Source: Sulfurospirillum sp. UBA4058 (lineage in GTDB: Bacteria > Campylobacterota > Campylobacteria > Campylobacterales > Sulfurospirillaceae). From it: a stretch of DNA of 64,000 nt. Both the position numbers and the translations under genes were made by a program. The stretch spans positions 209,096 through 273,095 of the forward strand of contig DFZK01000010.1 in the NCBI GenBank assembly GCA_002382085.1. The letters are read 5' to 3'. The notes under the pieces were generated by a model. The model searched no databases. It was given only the letters and a program-made list of their open reading frames with translations, and was not told the origin of the DNA. Positions within the stretch are counted from its first letter, which is position 1; each line of letters opens with the position of its first letter. This document shows positions 25,655-34,268 of this stretch, one piece after another.

Positions 25655-27226
25655 TTAATTTGGGTGTTTTCGTATAAATCCGCCGGCTGCGATTTTCTCT
25701 TTTAAGACGCGTTTCAAAACTTTTCCCGTTGCATTTTTAGGAAGTTCTTCTACGAAATAGATCTGTTTGGGAAGTTTAAAGTTTGCCAAGTGCGTTTTTA
25801 AGTAAGCTCGTAGTTCATTCTCCTTTAAGGTTATATCGTCTTTAGGCTGAATAAAAGCGATGACCTCTTCGTCTTTGGTTTCGTCTTTCAATCCGATCAC
25901 CGCAACGGCATCCACGCCCTCAAATTTGTAAATCAACTCTTCAATTTCTCTTGGATAGATATTGATCCCTTTGGAAATGATCAAATCTTTTTTACGATCA
26001 ACGATGTAAATAAATCCGTCATCGTCTTTTTTACCCAAATCGCCCGTTAAAAGCCATCCGTTCATAATCGTATCGTCGGTAGCGTCTGGATGGTTTAAAT
26101 ACCCTTGCATCACGCAATCGCCTTTAACCATAATTTCGCCGACCGCGCCGTTCTTAACTTCCAAACGCTCTTCGTTGACGATTTTGACTTCATAACCGGG
26201 AAGCGGTAAACCGACCGAAAGCGGCTTTTGACGGTCCAAACGATTGACGCACACCGCAGGCGAACATTCGCTGAGGCCGTAACCTTCTAAAAGTTTTGCT
26301 TTTTTAAATTTGGCGTTAAACTCGTTGAGCGATTGTTCGCTTAAAGGAGCACTTCCCGAGATAAAGATACGCACTTTATTAAACCACATAAAATACCACG
26401 GAATTTTTGCCTTTAAAAGTGCATTATAGAGCGTTGGAACGCCTAAGAAGATCGTCACTTGCTTGAGTAAGGTTTGCTTTAAAACTTTGGCAAACGGAAA
26501 GACGGAGCGAACGATGACGATTGAGGAGCACGTATACATCGGCAAAAGAACCATAATGGAGAGCGTAAACGAGTGAAACATCGGTAAAAAGACGATAAAA
26601 CGATCTTTATCGGTAATCTGAAACGACTCCGCTCCGCCGATCGCGTTGGAGAAAATATTGCGGTATGACAGTTGCGCACCTTTAGGTTTCCCCGTCGTGC
26701 CCGAAGTATAGACGATACATGCGATATTGTCCAAAACGGGTCGTTTGGAAAGACGTTCCAACGCCTCCAAAGAGCTGTCGATTTCCGCAAAACTGTAATT
26801 ACGCTCGTCCAAGCCGTCGTTTTTATCCGTCCAAACGATTTTTTCGATCTTTGTCGTATCCAAAAGGCTTTGCGTCTCTTTGGCATACGCCGAAGAGCAA
26901 ACCAGCATTTTAGCACCGCAATCGTTTAAAATATACTCGAACTCTTCCTTTTTCAAAAACGTATTGAGAGGAACGGCAATCGCACCGATTTTGGTAATCG
27001 CAAATAAGGCGATGAGAAAATCCTCAGAGTTGCCGACGATCATGGCAACCCTGTCTTTGTGTTGAATCCCGCTAAATTCCAAAAAGCGCGAAAACGTATC
27101 GATGCTTTGTTTGAGCTTCAGGTACGAAATTTTGTGATCTTCGATAAAAATAGCCGTTTTTTTAGGCGCATTTTTCGCATTCGCTTCGATAATCTCGTAA
27201 AAATTTTGATACGTATACTGTAACAT
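25655..27226 (-). CDS. Long-chain acyl-CoA synthetase (FadD-like)
   Basis: AMP-forming ligase activating a fatty acid as acyl-CoA. 523 residues with all adenylation signatures: YTSGTTGKPKGAQLSY (about 173), GYGLSECSPA (about 318), GWLLTGDLG (about 397), DRKKDLIISKGINIYPREIE (about 412) and the C-terminal catalytic Lys in KNATGKVLKR. It follows fadL by three bases, so outer-membrane uptake and activation are encoded together. Little ribosome site is visible; coupling to fadL is likely. Confidence 0.88.
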   Translation of the reverse strand: MLQYTYQNFYEIIEANAKNAPKKTAIFIEDHKISYLKLKQSIDTFSRFLEFSGIQHKDRVAMIVGNSEDFLIALFAITKIGAIAVPLNTFLKKEEFEYILNDCGAKMLVCSSAYAKETQSLLDTTKIEKIVWTDKNDGLDERNYSFAEIDSSLEALERLSKRPVLDNIACIVYTSGTTGKPKGAQLSYRNIFSNAIGGAESFQITDKDRFIVFLPMFHSFTLSIMVLLPMYTCSSIVIVRSVFPFAKVLKQTLLKQVTIFLGVPTLYNALLKAKIPWYFMWFNKVRIFISGSAPLSEQSLNEFNAKFKKAKLLEGYGLSECSPAVCVNRLDRQKPLSVGLPLPGYEVKIVNEERLEVKNGAVGEIMVKGDCVMQGYLNHPDATDDTIMNGWLLTGDLGKKDDDGFIYIVDRKKDLIISKGINIYPREIEELIYKFEGVDAVAVIGLKDETKDEEVIAFIQPKDDITLKENELRAYLKTHLANFKLPKQIYFVEELPKNATGKVLKRVLKEKIAAGGFIRKHPN

Positions 27227-27228
27227 CG

Positions 27229-28470
27229 CTAAAACTTATACTTAAACGATGCCGTTAAAAGATGCGCCGACGAGTCGGTAAACGTTCCGTTGACCGTGCC
27301 GTTTGAAACGGTTCTCTCTTCTTTATCGTCATACAAATACGCTAGGCCGACGCTTGTTTTTTCATTGACTTTGTATTCGAAACCGATCGAATAAAGTTTG
27401 GCATCGGAATCGGGAAGCTCAAATCCTAAAGTTGAATCGGGCGTCGGGCTCTTGTCGATCGCAAAACCGAGCATCATTTTAAGATTATCGGTGCATTGAT
27501 GCGTTAAACCGATACGATACGCGTTGGCATCTTTCCAATTTTTAGGCTTTGCCGTACCGAAAACCGCGTTAGCAATGCTATCGCCGTAATCAAAATCAAG
27601 CTCTTTATAACTTGACCAATAGGTTCGCTCAAACACAAACTCCAGCGTCGTTTTTTCATACGTATACGCCGTTGCCAACGCAAGCGAAGCCGGAAGCGGA
27701 ATTTCGACCGAAGCGTTCGTACTAAAAGGAATGCGCGTCGCCATATCCGCAAGAGAATGCGTTAAAAGGTATCGGCTAACGTAACCGCTTGCATCGCCTT
27801 TAACCGTTAAGTCGACCTTAGAGCGATACGTCGCGGCAAAAGTGAGATCTTGAATCGGTTTATAACTCAATGCTAAATTGTAACCGAAGTCAATCGAATC
27901 ACCCGTTAATTCTTGCGAATATACGGGATTTTGGATTGCTGCGACCTTACCGTCTGTGTAAACGCCCCTTAAGCCGAAACCGAGCGCAAATTGGTCATTG
28001 ACTTTATAGCTTGCCGTCGGATTAATTTCGATGACTTTGAGCGTAAACTCTTCGGCGGTACGCATCTGATAAGCTTCGTTCCAACGCTTCGACAAGCCTG
28101 CCGGTGCCGTAATGGAAAGACCGTAACGCCAATTACCGACGCTTGGGGAAACATAATGCAAGTTAGGCATTAAAAAATTTTCTTCTTTCGAATCGCCGTC
28201 CGCATTACCGCTTGGCGTCGTTGATGCGGCATTATAGTTGACTTGCGGTAAATTAATATAGGTCAACGCGACTTCGGTATAAGCACCTTGCGCCATAAAC
28301 GCCATGTTTGCGGGGTTATAATAACTCGCGTCCGCACCGTTTGCACTAGCGACGTATGCCGCGCTCAAAGAGACGGAATTGAGTGATTGCTCGGGGATGC
28401 GGTATCCGGAAGCAAGAAGGCTCGCCGCACTAAGGCTTAGAGTCGTAGCGATTCGTAAAGAGTGTGTCAT
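27229..28470 (-). CDS. OmpP1/FadL/TodX-family outer membrane transporter
   Basis: Beta-barrel for long-chain fatty acids or other hydrophobic compounds. 413 residues, signal peptide about 1-21, then the family N-terminus SGYRIPEQSLNSVSLSAAYV and NGADASYYNPANMAFM, which form the plugging hatch. Alternating amphipathic strands run to a terminal Phe (FKYKF), as barrel assembly requires. Its ATG overlaps the nfo stop (ATGA) and has AAGGA upstream. Confidence 0.92.
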   Translation of the reverse strand: MTHSLRIATTLSLSAASLLASGYRIPEQSLNSVSLSAAYVASANGADASYYNPANMAFMAQGAYTEVALTYINLPQVNYNAASTTPSGNADGDSKEENFLMPNLHYVSPSVGNWRYGLSITAPAGLSKRWNEAYQMRTAEEFTLKVIEINPTASYKVNDQFALGFGLRGVYTDGKVAAIQNPVYSQELTGDSIDFGYNLALSYKPIQDLTFAATYRSKVDLTVKGDASGYVSRYLLTHSLADMATRIPFSTNASVEIPLPASLALATAYTYEKTTLEFVFERTYWSSYKELDFDYGDSIANAVFGTAKPKNWKDANAYRIGLTHQCTDNLKMMLGFAIDKSPTPDSTLGFELPDSDAKLYSIGFEYKVNEKTSVGLAYLYDDKEERTVSNGTVNGTFTDSSAHLLTASFKYKF

Positions 28471-29330
28471 GCATGTTCCTTAAGAGGTAATTTCATCAGA
28501 CGATAAAGCATGGCAATTTCGTTTTCCCAAAGCGATTCGTCAATGGTTTCAAGCACCAAAGGTATATCATCCATCCGTGGATCGTTCATGATAAAGGCAA
28601 AGGGTTCTAGACCTAATTTACCTTTACCGAGGCTCTCATGGCGATCGACGCGCGTTCCAAGATCGGGCTTAGAATCGTTGAGATGCATTCCTTTGAGGTA
28701 CTTAAATCCGACGATTGTAGCAAATTTTTCCATCGTTTCGCTATAACACTTCTCGGTTCGAATATCGTAACCCGACGTAAAAAGATGACACGTATCGATG
28801 CAAACGCCGACACGCTCTTTGTCGATCGAATGTTCCATCAAATAGCCTAAGTGTTCCATTTTGTAACCTAGATTGCTACCTTGCCCCGCCGTATTTTCTA
28901 CGACCAACGTTACGGATTCGCTTTGACGCAATACGTCGTTCATTGCGGCACTGATGTATTCCAAACAGGCTTCTTCGGGAATTTGCTTTAAATGGCTTCC
29001 GGGGTGAAAATTAAGCTTATCGAGTCCCAAAGCTTCGCATCGCTTGACTTCGTCCAAAAATGCCTGCAACGATTTTTCACGCGCTTCGCGTTCCGGATGA
29101 CCGAGATTGATCAAATAACTATCGTGAGGCAAGACGTGTTTGGGTAAAATTTCCGCTTTCTCCAATTCGCTTTTAAAGCGTAGAATTTCTTCTTTTGACA
29201 AGGCTTTGCCTTCCCATTGGCGTTGATTTTTCGTAAAAAGAGCAAAGGCTTTCGCTCCGATTTTGGCGGCGTTAATCGGTGCGTTAAAAACCCCGCCGCT
29301 GGCACTGACATGTGCGCCGACGTATTTCAT
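28467..29330 (-). CDS. nfo: Endonuclease IV
   Basis: AP endonuclease that cuts 5' to abasic sites in base-excision repair. 287 residues, with a full set of zinc-site motifs: GAHVSASGG (N-terminus), NFHPGSH (about 110), VVENTAG (about 145), CIDTCHLFTSGYD (about 180), LNDSK (about 216), DRHESLGKG (about 229) and LETID (about 261). Ten bases after the lipoprotein gene. Confidence 0.96.
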   Translation of the reverse strand: MKYVGAHVSASGGVFNAPINAAKIGAKAFALFTKNQRQWEGKALSKEEILRFKSELEKAEILPKHVLPHDSYLINLGHPEREAREKSLQAFLDEVKRCEALGLDKLNFHPGSHLKQIPEEACLEYISAAMNDVLRQSESVTLVVENTAGQGSNLGYKMEHLGYLMEHSIDKERVGVCIDTCHLFTSGYDIRTEKCYSETMEKFATIVGFKYLKGMHLNDSKPDLGTRVDRHESLGKGKLGLEPFAFIMNDPRMDDIPLVLETIDESLWENEIAMLYRLMKLPLKEHA

Positions 29331-29340
29331 TGAAAGTCCT

Positions 29341-29823
29341 TTAAGGTAGTGGTTTTAGGCGAAATAAAACGCCGTTTTTCGTATCTTTAAAAAGCACGGA
29401 ATCGTGATCGATCGCATAAAAAATATCCGCCGAATCGAGTTTGAGGGATTGTTCAAAGCCCGAAGCGGTTTTTTTCAATTTTTCACCGTGGTAAATCGGC
29501 TCTTTATTGAGCAGTTCTTGCATCAATTCCGCGTAATGTTCTTGCATAAAAAACTGTCGGTTAAAGGCTAATTTGTCGAGGCATTTTCCTTCTAAACAGA
29601 TATAGTCTCCCATCATTTCCAGATGAAACAGCACGTTACCCGCCGCAAAGATTTGAACGCTCGTGTAATGAGGACCTTTGTTGACAAACCCCGTATCGGA
29701 AAGCGCAATCGAAGGGTTTTTGACGGTAATCACGTACGCTTGAGAGTGATCAATCTCTTTTTTCACGGAACAACCGCTGAAGATGATCGCCGTCGTACAG
29801 ATGATCGCCCACAGCCGTTTCAT
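29341..29823 (-). CDS. Putative lipoprotein of unknown function
   Basis: 160 residues with a lipoprotein signal: hydrophobic stretch then lipobox FSGC with Cys at residue 18, followed by SVKKE. The mature part is soluble, with two further Cys in CLEGKC (about 77-82). Not recognised. The ATG overlaps the stop of the Fur-family gene (ATGA), so it is cotranscribed with the regulator. Confidence 0.7.
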   Translation of the reverse strand: MKRLWAIICTTAIIFSGCSVKKEIDHSQAYVITVKNPSIALSDTGFVNKGPHYTSVQIFAAGNVLFHLEMMGDYICLEGKCLDKLAFNRQFFMQEHYAELMQELLNKEPIYHGEKLKKTASGFEQSLKLDSADIFYAIDHDSVLFKDTKNGVLFRLKPLP

Positions 29824-30191
29824 TTATGACACTCCTTACACAAACCTTTTAAAACGATACTTTTCACTTCCCCTTCAATTTTGCCCAAATCGACCTCCAT
29901 ACATGTAATTTGGCGACATTGTTCACAGATAAAATGCGCGTGCGTCGTACCGGTCAGTTCAAAATACCATTTACGATCGTCCGACTCAAATTTATGTACG
30001 ATGCCCGCTTCCTCAAACAAAGCGATATTGCGGTAAAACGTCGCTTTATCCATCGAGGCATGCATCTTCTCTTTGATTTGTTCGTAACTCAGCGGGTGCG
30101 ATGCCGCTTTGAGCACTTCCAAGATCAAAGAGCGTGCGGTCGTAAATTTAATATTATGGTCGTTACAAAGCGCTTGTATCTGCTCATTCAT
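29820..30191 (-). CDS. Fur-family metal regulator, probably zinc-responsive (Zur-like)
   Basis: DNA-binding repressor, 123 residues. N-terminal winged helix with DNA-recognition stretch DKATFYRNIALFEEAGIV (about 50-68), metal site HAHFICEQC (about 85-94) and a C-terminal CKEC pair, giving a structural Cys4 zinc. Placement back to back with znuACB suggests Zur rather than Fur or PerR; specificity is inferred. Start taken at ATG 30191; a TTG two codons earlier is possible. Heads the operon with the lipoprotein, nfo, fadL and acyl-CoA ligase. Confidence 0.85.
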   Translation of the reverse strand: MNEQIQALCNDHNIKFTTARSLILEVLKAASHPLSYEQIKEKMHASMDKATFYRNIALFEEAGIVHKFESDDRKWYFELTGTTHAHFICEQCRQITCMEVDLGKIEGEVKSIVLKGLCKECHK

Positions 30192-30202
30192 CTTCAACTC
30201 GC

Positions 30203-30212
30203 TTACATGTAA
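30203..30212. repeat. TTACATGTAA copy in the leader of the Fur-family gene
   Basis: Exact copy 12 bases upstream of the ATG at 30191 and just after the -10, so within the 5' leader. Confidence 0.8.
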
Positions 30213-30214
30213 AA

Positions 30215-30220
30215 ATTATC
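30215..30220 (-). promoter_or_regulatory. -10 element for the Fur-family operon
   Basis: Minus-strand GATAAT, 24 bases before the start, just downstream of the 30231-30247 dyad. Confidence 0.4.
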
Positions 30221-30230
30221 CCGAATGGTA

Positions 30231-30247
30231 TCTAATTTTTAATTAGA
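30231..30247. promoter_or_regulatory. 17-bp dyad, candidate operator of the Fur-family gene
   Basis: TCTAATT-TTT-AATTAGA, perfect 7-bp arms. It lies in the -35/spacer area of the likely Fur-family promoter, the usual place for autorepression. The regulator-site match is inferred. Confidence 0.45.
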
Positions 30248-30301
30248 GTTTTTGGATATCTCTCTTTTCACGGATCTTGCGAGAAGACTTTCGACGCTCT
30301 T

Positions 30302-30318
30302 TTAACGTAGGGCGTTAA
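30302..30318. promoter_or_regulatory. Dyad TTAACG-N5-CGTTAA upstream of znuA
   Basis: 6-bp perfect arms around TAGGG, four bases before the next inverted repeat. Confidence 0.35.
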
Positions 30319-30322
30319 GTCA

Positions 30323-30373
30323 CGACTAAGTTGCAAAAGACTAAGATTCCACAAAATTTATGCAACTTAGTCG
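30323..30373. promoter_or_regulatory. 13-bp perfect inverted repeat in front of znuA
   Basis: CGACTAAGTTGCA (30323-30335) and TGCAACTTAGTCG (30361-30373), 25 bases apart, with a partial third copy (GACTAAG, 30338-30344). The right arm ends two bases before the AAGGA ribosome site. It could be a paired zinc operator or an mRNA hairpin that hides the ribosome site. Confidence 0.5.
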
Positions 30374-30386
30374 CAAAGGATCTCTT

Positions 30387-31271
30387 ATGAAACGTTTCGT
30401 ATTGCTCTTTGTCCTCTTTTTAGGTTCGCTTTTATGCGCCAAACCGACCGTTACGGTCAGCATCATCCCTCAAAAATACTTTGTCGAACAAATCGCCAAA
30501 GATTTTTTACACGTTAACGTGATGGTCACTCCGGGCTCAAGCCCTCATACTTACGAGCCTAAACCTTCCCAAATGAAAGAGTTGGCACAATCGGACGCTT
30601 ATTTTAGTATCGGCGACGGCTTTGAAAAAGCATGGCTTCCGAAGTTCAAAAGCAGCAATCCTAAGCTGATGATGGTCGATACGGTTAAAGGTATCGAAAA
30701 AATTCCGATGGCGGAACATCACCACGAGGACGAAGGCAAAGAACATAAAGGTCATGCACATCACGACCATGATCACGAGCAGGGCGAACTCGATCCGCAC
30801 GTTTGGCTTGATCCGATTTTGGTCAAAACTCAAGCACAAAATATCTATGAAGCTTTGGTAACGCTTTATCCCGAACAAAAAGCGCTCTTTACTCAAAACT
30901 ACGAAGCCTTCATGACGTCGCTCGATGCGTTAGACGTTTCCATCCAACAAACCCTTGCCGATGTTAAAAATCGCAAATTTATCGTTTTCCATCCTTCTTT
31001 CGGTTATTTTGCCAAACATTACGGCTTAGAGCAAATCCCCGTTGAAGTCAGCGGTAAAGAGCCTAAACCGGCCGAACTTGCCAAAATCATCGACGAGGCA
31101 AAAGAAGAGGGTGCCAAAGTTGTTTTCGTTTCTCCTCAATTCTCTAAAAAAAGTGCCGAAACGATTGCCAAACAGATTAACGGAAAGACCTTAACCATCG
31201 ATCCTTTGGCGTACGAATGGAAAGAAAATATGCTCTCTATCGCCAAAATCTTTCAATCAGAACTAAAATGA
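30387..31271 (+). CDS. znuA: Zinc ABC transporter, periplasmic binding protein ZnuA
   Basis: Captures zinc in the periplasm for ZnuBC. 294 residues: signal peptide 1-18, cluster A-1 fold with metal His in PGSSPHTYEPKP (about 51), a His/Asp/Glu-rich loop (about 110-135, many HH and HDH pairs), DPHVWLDP (about 138), FHPSFGYFAKHYGL (about 200) and a late Asp in the IDPLAY element. The start is ATG 30387 with AAGGA ahead; an earlier in-frame ATG at 30360 falls inside an inverted repeat and adds residues not fitting a signal peptide. Confidence 0.93.
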   Translation: MKRFVLLFVLFLGSLLCAKPTVTVSIIPQKYFVEQIAKDFLHVNVMVTPGSSPHTYEPKPSQMKELAQSDAYFSIGDGFEKAWLPKFKSSNPKLMMVDTVKGIEKIPMAEHHHEDEGKEHKGHAHHDHDHEQGELDPHVWLDPILVKTQAQNIYEALVTLYPEQKALFTQNYEAFMTSLDALDVSIQQTLADVKNRKFIVFHPSFGYFAKHYGLEQIPVEVSGKEPKPAELAKIIDEAKEEGAKVVFVSPQFSKKSAETIAKQINGKTLTIDPLAYEWKENMLSIAKIFQSELK

Positions 31272-31282
31272 TATAATGCTTT

Positions 31283-32044
31283 ATGCATTACGACATCGAA
31301 ATCAACAATCTTAGCTTTAATTATGAGGGTACGGACGTATTGGAGGGAATCAACCTCCGATACGCCAAAGAAGAGTTCTTGGCAATCATCGGTCCTAACG
31401 GCGGCGGAAAAAGCACGCTTTTAAAATTGATGATCGGCCTTTTAGAACCTTCGTGCGGCGAAGTGCTTCTCTTTGGACAAAAACCCTTACATGTAAGTTC
31501 TCAAATAGCCTATGTTCCGCAAGATACGATGGCAAATAAGGATTTCCCGATCAGCGTTTTAGACGTCGTTTTAATGGGCAGGCTCTCGCCTAAGAGTACC
31601 GGAAGGTATTCTAAAGAAGACAAACAAATCGCACGAAGCATGTTGGCACATGTCGGTATGAGCGATTTTGAAACCCATAAAATCCATGCGCTTTCAGGAG
31701 GTCAACGCCAGCGTGTTTTTATTGCACGCGCCCTTGCATGCGAAGCCAAAATTATCTTCTTAGATGAACCGACGGCTAGCATCGATACGGCAGGACAAAT
31801 TGCCGTTTTCGAACTTCTCAAAGAGCTAAATCGTCATATCGGTATCGTTTTAATTAGTCATGACGTTAACGTCGCCTTAAATTATGCGACGAAAGTCGCA
31901 CATGTCAATAAAACGCTCTACATGCACGACGTTCCGAGTGCACACGATTTTAAACTGTTTCAAAACCCAAAAGCCCACGTATGCGACATCGAACTGATTA
32001 GTGCGACACGATGCAACCACCTTCATCCAAAGCAAAACCTATGA
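31283..32044 (+). CDS. znuC: Zinc ABC transporter ATPase ZnuC
   Basis: 253 residues. Walker A GPNGGGKST (37-45), Q-loop YVPQDT, signature LSGGQRQRVFIARAL (about 133), Walker B IIFLDEPTA and switch His in VLISHDVN. It follows znuA by 11 bases without a clear ribosome site; instead TATAAT (31272-31277) ends five bases before the ATG, so a leaderless internal transcript is possible. TTACATGTAA at 31487 writes Leu-His-Val. Confidence 0.93.
   Translation: MHYDIEINNLSFNYEGTDVLEGINLRYAKEEFLAIIGPNGGGKSTLLKLMIGLLEPSCGEVLLFGQKPLHVSSQIAYVPQDTMANKDFPISVLDVVLMGRLSPKSTGRYSKEDKQIARSMLAHVGMSDFETHKIHALSGGQRQRVFIARALACEAKIIFLDEPTASIDTAGQIAVFELLKELNRHIGIVLISHDVNVALNYATKVAHVNKTLYMHDVPSAHDFKLFQNPKAHVCDIELISATRCNHLHPKQNL
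31487..31496. repeat. TTACATGTAA copy inside znuC
   Basis: Exact copy, read as Leu-His-Val-Ser. Confidence 0.8.
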
Positions 32045-32838
32045 GCGACATCCTTCACTTCGAATTCATGCAATACGCGCTTTACGCTGCGCTGATCGTA
32101 AGTTTTATCTGCGGCATTATCGGAACGCTGATCGTCATTAACCGTATGGTGTTTATTGCCGGAGGTATCGCGCACGGCTCTTACGGCGGAATCGGATTGG
32201 CACTCTTTTTAGGCATATCGCCGCTTTTAGGCGCTTCATTGTTTGCGCTGGTTTTAGGCGGTATTATGGCATACCTTACGCATCGAAACAATACGAGACT
32301 CGACTCTCTTATCGGTGTCTTATGGGCATTCGGTATGGCATTCGGTATTATTATGACCGATTTGACGCCGGGGTACAACGTCGATCTAATGAGTTATCTT
32401 TTCGGGGCTATTTTATCGGTCTCTTTAGAAGATCTTTACGGAATGGGATCCATCTTGGCACTTATTTTAGTGTTTGTTCTCGTTTTTTACCGCCAGTTGA
32501 TTGCGATGAGTTTCGACGCCAAATTTGCCAAACTTCGCGGCGTCAATACCGAACTGCTTTACACCTTATTGATCTTAATCGTCGCGCTCAGCGTCGTGAT
32601 GAGCATTCGTGCGGTCGGACTGATTTTGGTCATTGCCCTCTTAACGATTCCGCCTTACATCGCCGAAAAATTTACCGCTTCGATTGCCGGAATGATGACG
32701 CTTTCAAGTTTTTTGGCGCTCGTCTTCTGCGGTATAGGACTTTTGTTATCGTATCATTTCAATCTGAGTGCCGGTGCGTCCATTATCCTTGTCGCGACAA
32801 GCGTTTTTTTGCTTCAATTGCCTTTTAAAAAACGCTAG
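32041..32838 (+). CDS. znuB: Zinc ABC transporter permease ZnuB
   Basis: ABC-3 family permease, 265 residues with seven to eight membrane helices; FIAGGIAHGSYGGIGLALFL (about 39-58) and the cytoplasmic coupling segment DAKFAKLRGVN (about 160) are typical. Start ATG 32041 overlaps the znuC stop as ATGA; an in-frame ATG at 32011 lies inside znuC. Its last 14 bases overlap the end of the convergent EamA gene. Confidence 0.92.
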   Translation: MSDILHFEFMQYALYAALIVSFICGIIGTLIVINRMVFIAGGIAHGSYGGIGLALFLGISPLLGASLFALVLGGIMAYLTHRNNTRLDSLIGVLWAFGMAFGIIMTDLTPGYNVDLMSYLFGAILSVSLEDLYGMGSILALILVFVLVFYRQLIAMSFDAKFAKLRGVNTELLYTLLILIVALSVVMSIRAVGLILVIALLTIPPYIAEKFTASIAGMMTLSSFLALVFCGIGLLLSYHFNLSAGASIILVATSVFLLQLPFKKR

Positions 32839-33736
32839 GTTTACTCCTACGCGTTTGATACCATGCAAACGCATACGAACCGACTTCGGCTATCAGCATT
32901 CCCGCAAGAATCAAACCCGCGCCGCATAGTTGAGAAAAGCTCAAAACTTCTGCAGCGAACCAATAGCCGAATGCACCCGCACTCACGGGCTCCATCGTAA
33001 AAATAATAGCGGTTTTCGCCGCGGTCGTAAAACGTTGCATCGCCGTTTGAACCCAAAATGCAAAAATCGTGGCGAATAGCACCGTGATCATCACCGCTTC
33101 GACGAACGTGTCGTTAACATGCGGAGGCGTAATGCTTCCTTCTTTCCATAAACCTCCGATGAGAGAGCATACGGCAACGGTTAAAAATTGAATGCTGACC
33201 AAAAGATAAACATTGTTTTTACGTGAAAGATGCCCCGTACACACGATATGCAAAGCAAACATAATGGCACATACGAACGCATAAATTTCACCCCATGAAA
33301 AACCGATCTCGCTCTTAAGCGTCAAGAGGTAAAGCCCGATTGCGGCGATAACCGCACCGGCGAGCGAAAAAAACGATGCCTTGTGTTTAAATAAAAGATA
33401 CGATCCAAACGGAACGATAATGACGCTTAATCCCGTAATAAAACCGACCGTAGAAGAGTACGTATACGTTAACGCAAAAGTTTGAAACGCATAGCCTAAA
33501 AACATAAAAAGTCCGAGCAGTACGCCGGCTTTGACAACTTCGTAATTCAGGTATTTCCATTGCTTATACGAAATCAATCCCATTAAAAGTGCCGCCGAAA
33601 AGAATCGCCAAAACAAAAACGTGTAGACAGGCGTTTCGTCTACGGCCGTTTGGACGACGACAAAGGTACTTCCCCATGAAATGGCAACCAAAAGTAATAA
33701 AAAATCGGCTCCCGCTTCTTTCCATCGATAATGCAT
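32825..33736 (-). CDS. EamA/DMT-family transporter
   Basis: Ten-helix drug/metabolite transporter, 303 residues, with two EamA repeats. LLVAISWGSTFVVVQTAVDE marks the first, and FTMEPVSAGAFGYW the second. Substrate unknown; the family exports amino acids and metabolites. Start set at ATG 33736, which has AAGGAAAA eight bases upstream; an ATG at 33757 lies before that site. Promoter TGCTACAAT at 33769-33774. Confidence 0.85.
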   Translation of the reverse strand: MHYRWKEAGADFLLLLVAISWGSTFVVVQTAVDETPVYTFLFWRFFSAALLMGLISYKQWKYLNYEVVKAGVLLGLFMFLGYAFQTFALTYTYSSTVGFITGLSVIIVPFGSYLLFKHKASFFSLAGAVIAAIGLYLLTLKSEIGFSWGEIYAFVCAIMFALHIVCTGHLSRKNNVYLLVSIQFLTVAVCSLIGGLWKEGSITPPHVNDTFVEAVMITVLFATIFAFWVQTAMQRFTTAAKTAIIFTMEPVSAGAFGYWFAAEVLSFSQLCGAGLILAGMLIAEVGSYAFAWYQTRRSKPSVF

Positions 33737-33768
33737 TAGACTTTTCCTTAATAACATGTAAAGGCGTT

Positions 33769-33774
33769 ATTGTA
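33769..33774 (-). promoter_or_regulatory. Extended -10 for the EamA gene
   Basis: Minus-strand TGCTACAAT, 32 bases before the start. A near match to the repeat motif (TAACATGTAA, 33752-33761) lies in the leader. Confidence 0.5.
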
Positions 33775-33860
33775 GCATAAGCGATAGGAAAAAACGTGCC
33801 AAAATCCCGTCAATACTTGCTAAAAGGAAATATTTATTTAAATCTCTCAGAATAACATGC

Positions 33861-33866
33861 TATAAT
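33861..33866 (+). promoter_or_regulatory. Extended -10 for the small cytochrome c gene
   Basis: TGCTATAAT, 52 bases before the start at 33919. The rest of the 33737-33918 gap is AT-rich with no other clear signal. Confidence 0.5.
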
Positions 33867-33918
33867 CCTAACTTAGTAAAATATTTTTATACTCATTTAA
33901 TATTTTGGAGGTTTTTCT

Positions 33919-34245
33919 ATGTTGCGTCTCCTAAGCTATTCATTCGGAACACTCCTTTTTCTCTCCTCAATCGCCTGTGCGCAAGAGCCCTCCGCCGAAC
34001 ACGGGGCACAACTTTTTAAACAATGCGCGGGATGCCACGGAGCCGACGGCCGCAATAAAGCTTTCGGCAAAAGCGGTATCATCGCAGGACAAAGTGCCGA
34101 AGATTTGATGGAGAGTATTAAATTTTACCGCGAAAGCGAATTCAAAGCACACGGTACATCGCTGGTGATGTCAAAACAAACCAAAAACATGAGTCCGCAA
34201 GATATTAGCGACGTTGCGCATTATATTTCGAAATTACCCAAATAA
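33919..34245 (+). CDS. Small monohaem cytochrome c (class I)
   Basis: 108 residues: signal peptide about 1-21, haem motif CAGCH (C36-H40) and a distal Met in VMSKQTKNMS. Exported and haem-loaded in the periplasm, likely an electron shuttle. GGAGG ribosome site upstream. A weak GTAAAG/CTTTAC dyad (34249-34266) separates it from the next gene. Confidence 0.9.
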   Translation: MLRLLSYSFGTLLFLSSIACAQEPSAEHGAQLFKQCAGCHGADGRNKAFGKSGIIAGQSAEDLMESIKFYRESEFKAHGTSLVMSKQTKNMSPQDISDVAHYISKLPK

Positions 34246-34268
34246 AATGTAAAGAGAGGCCTTTACCG

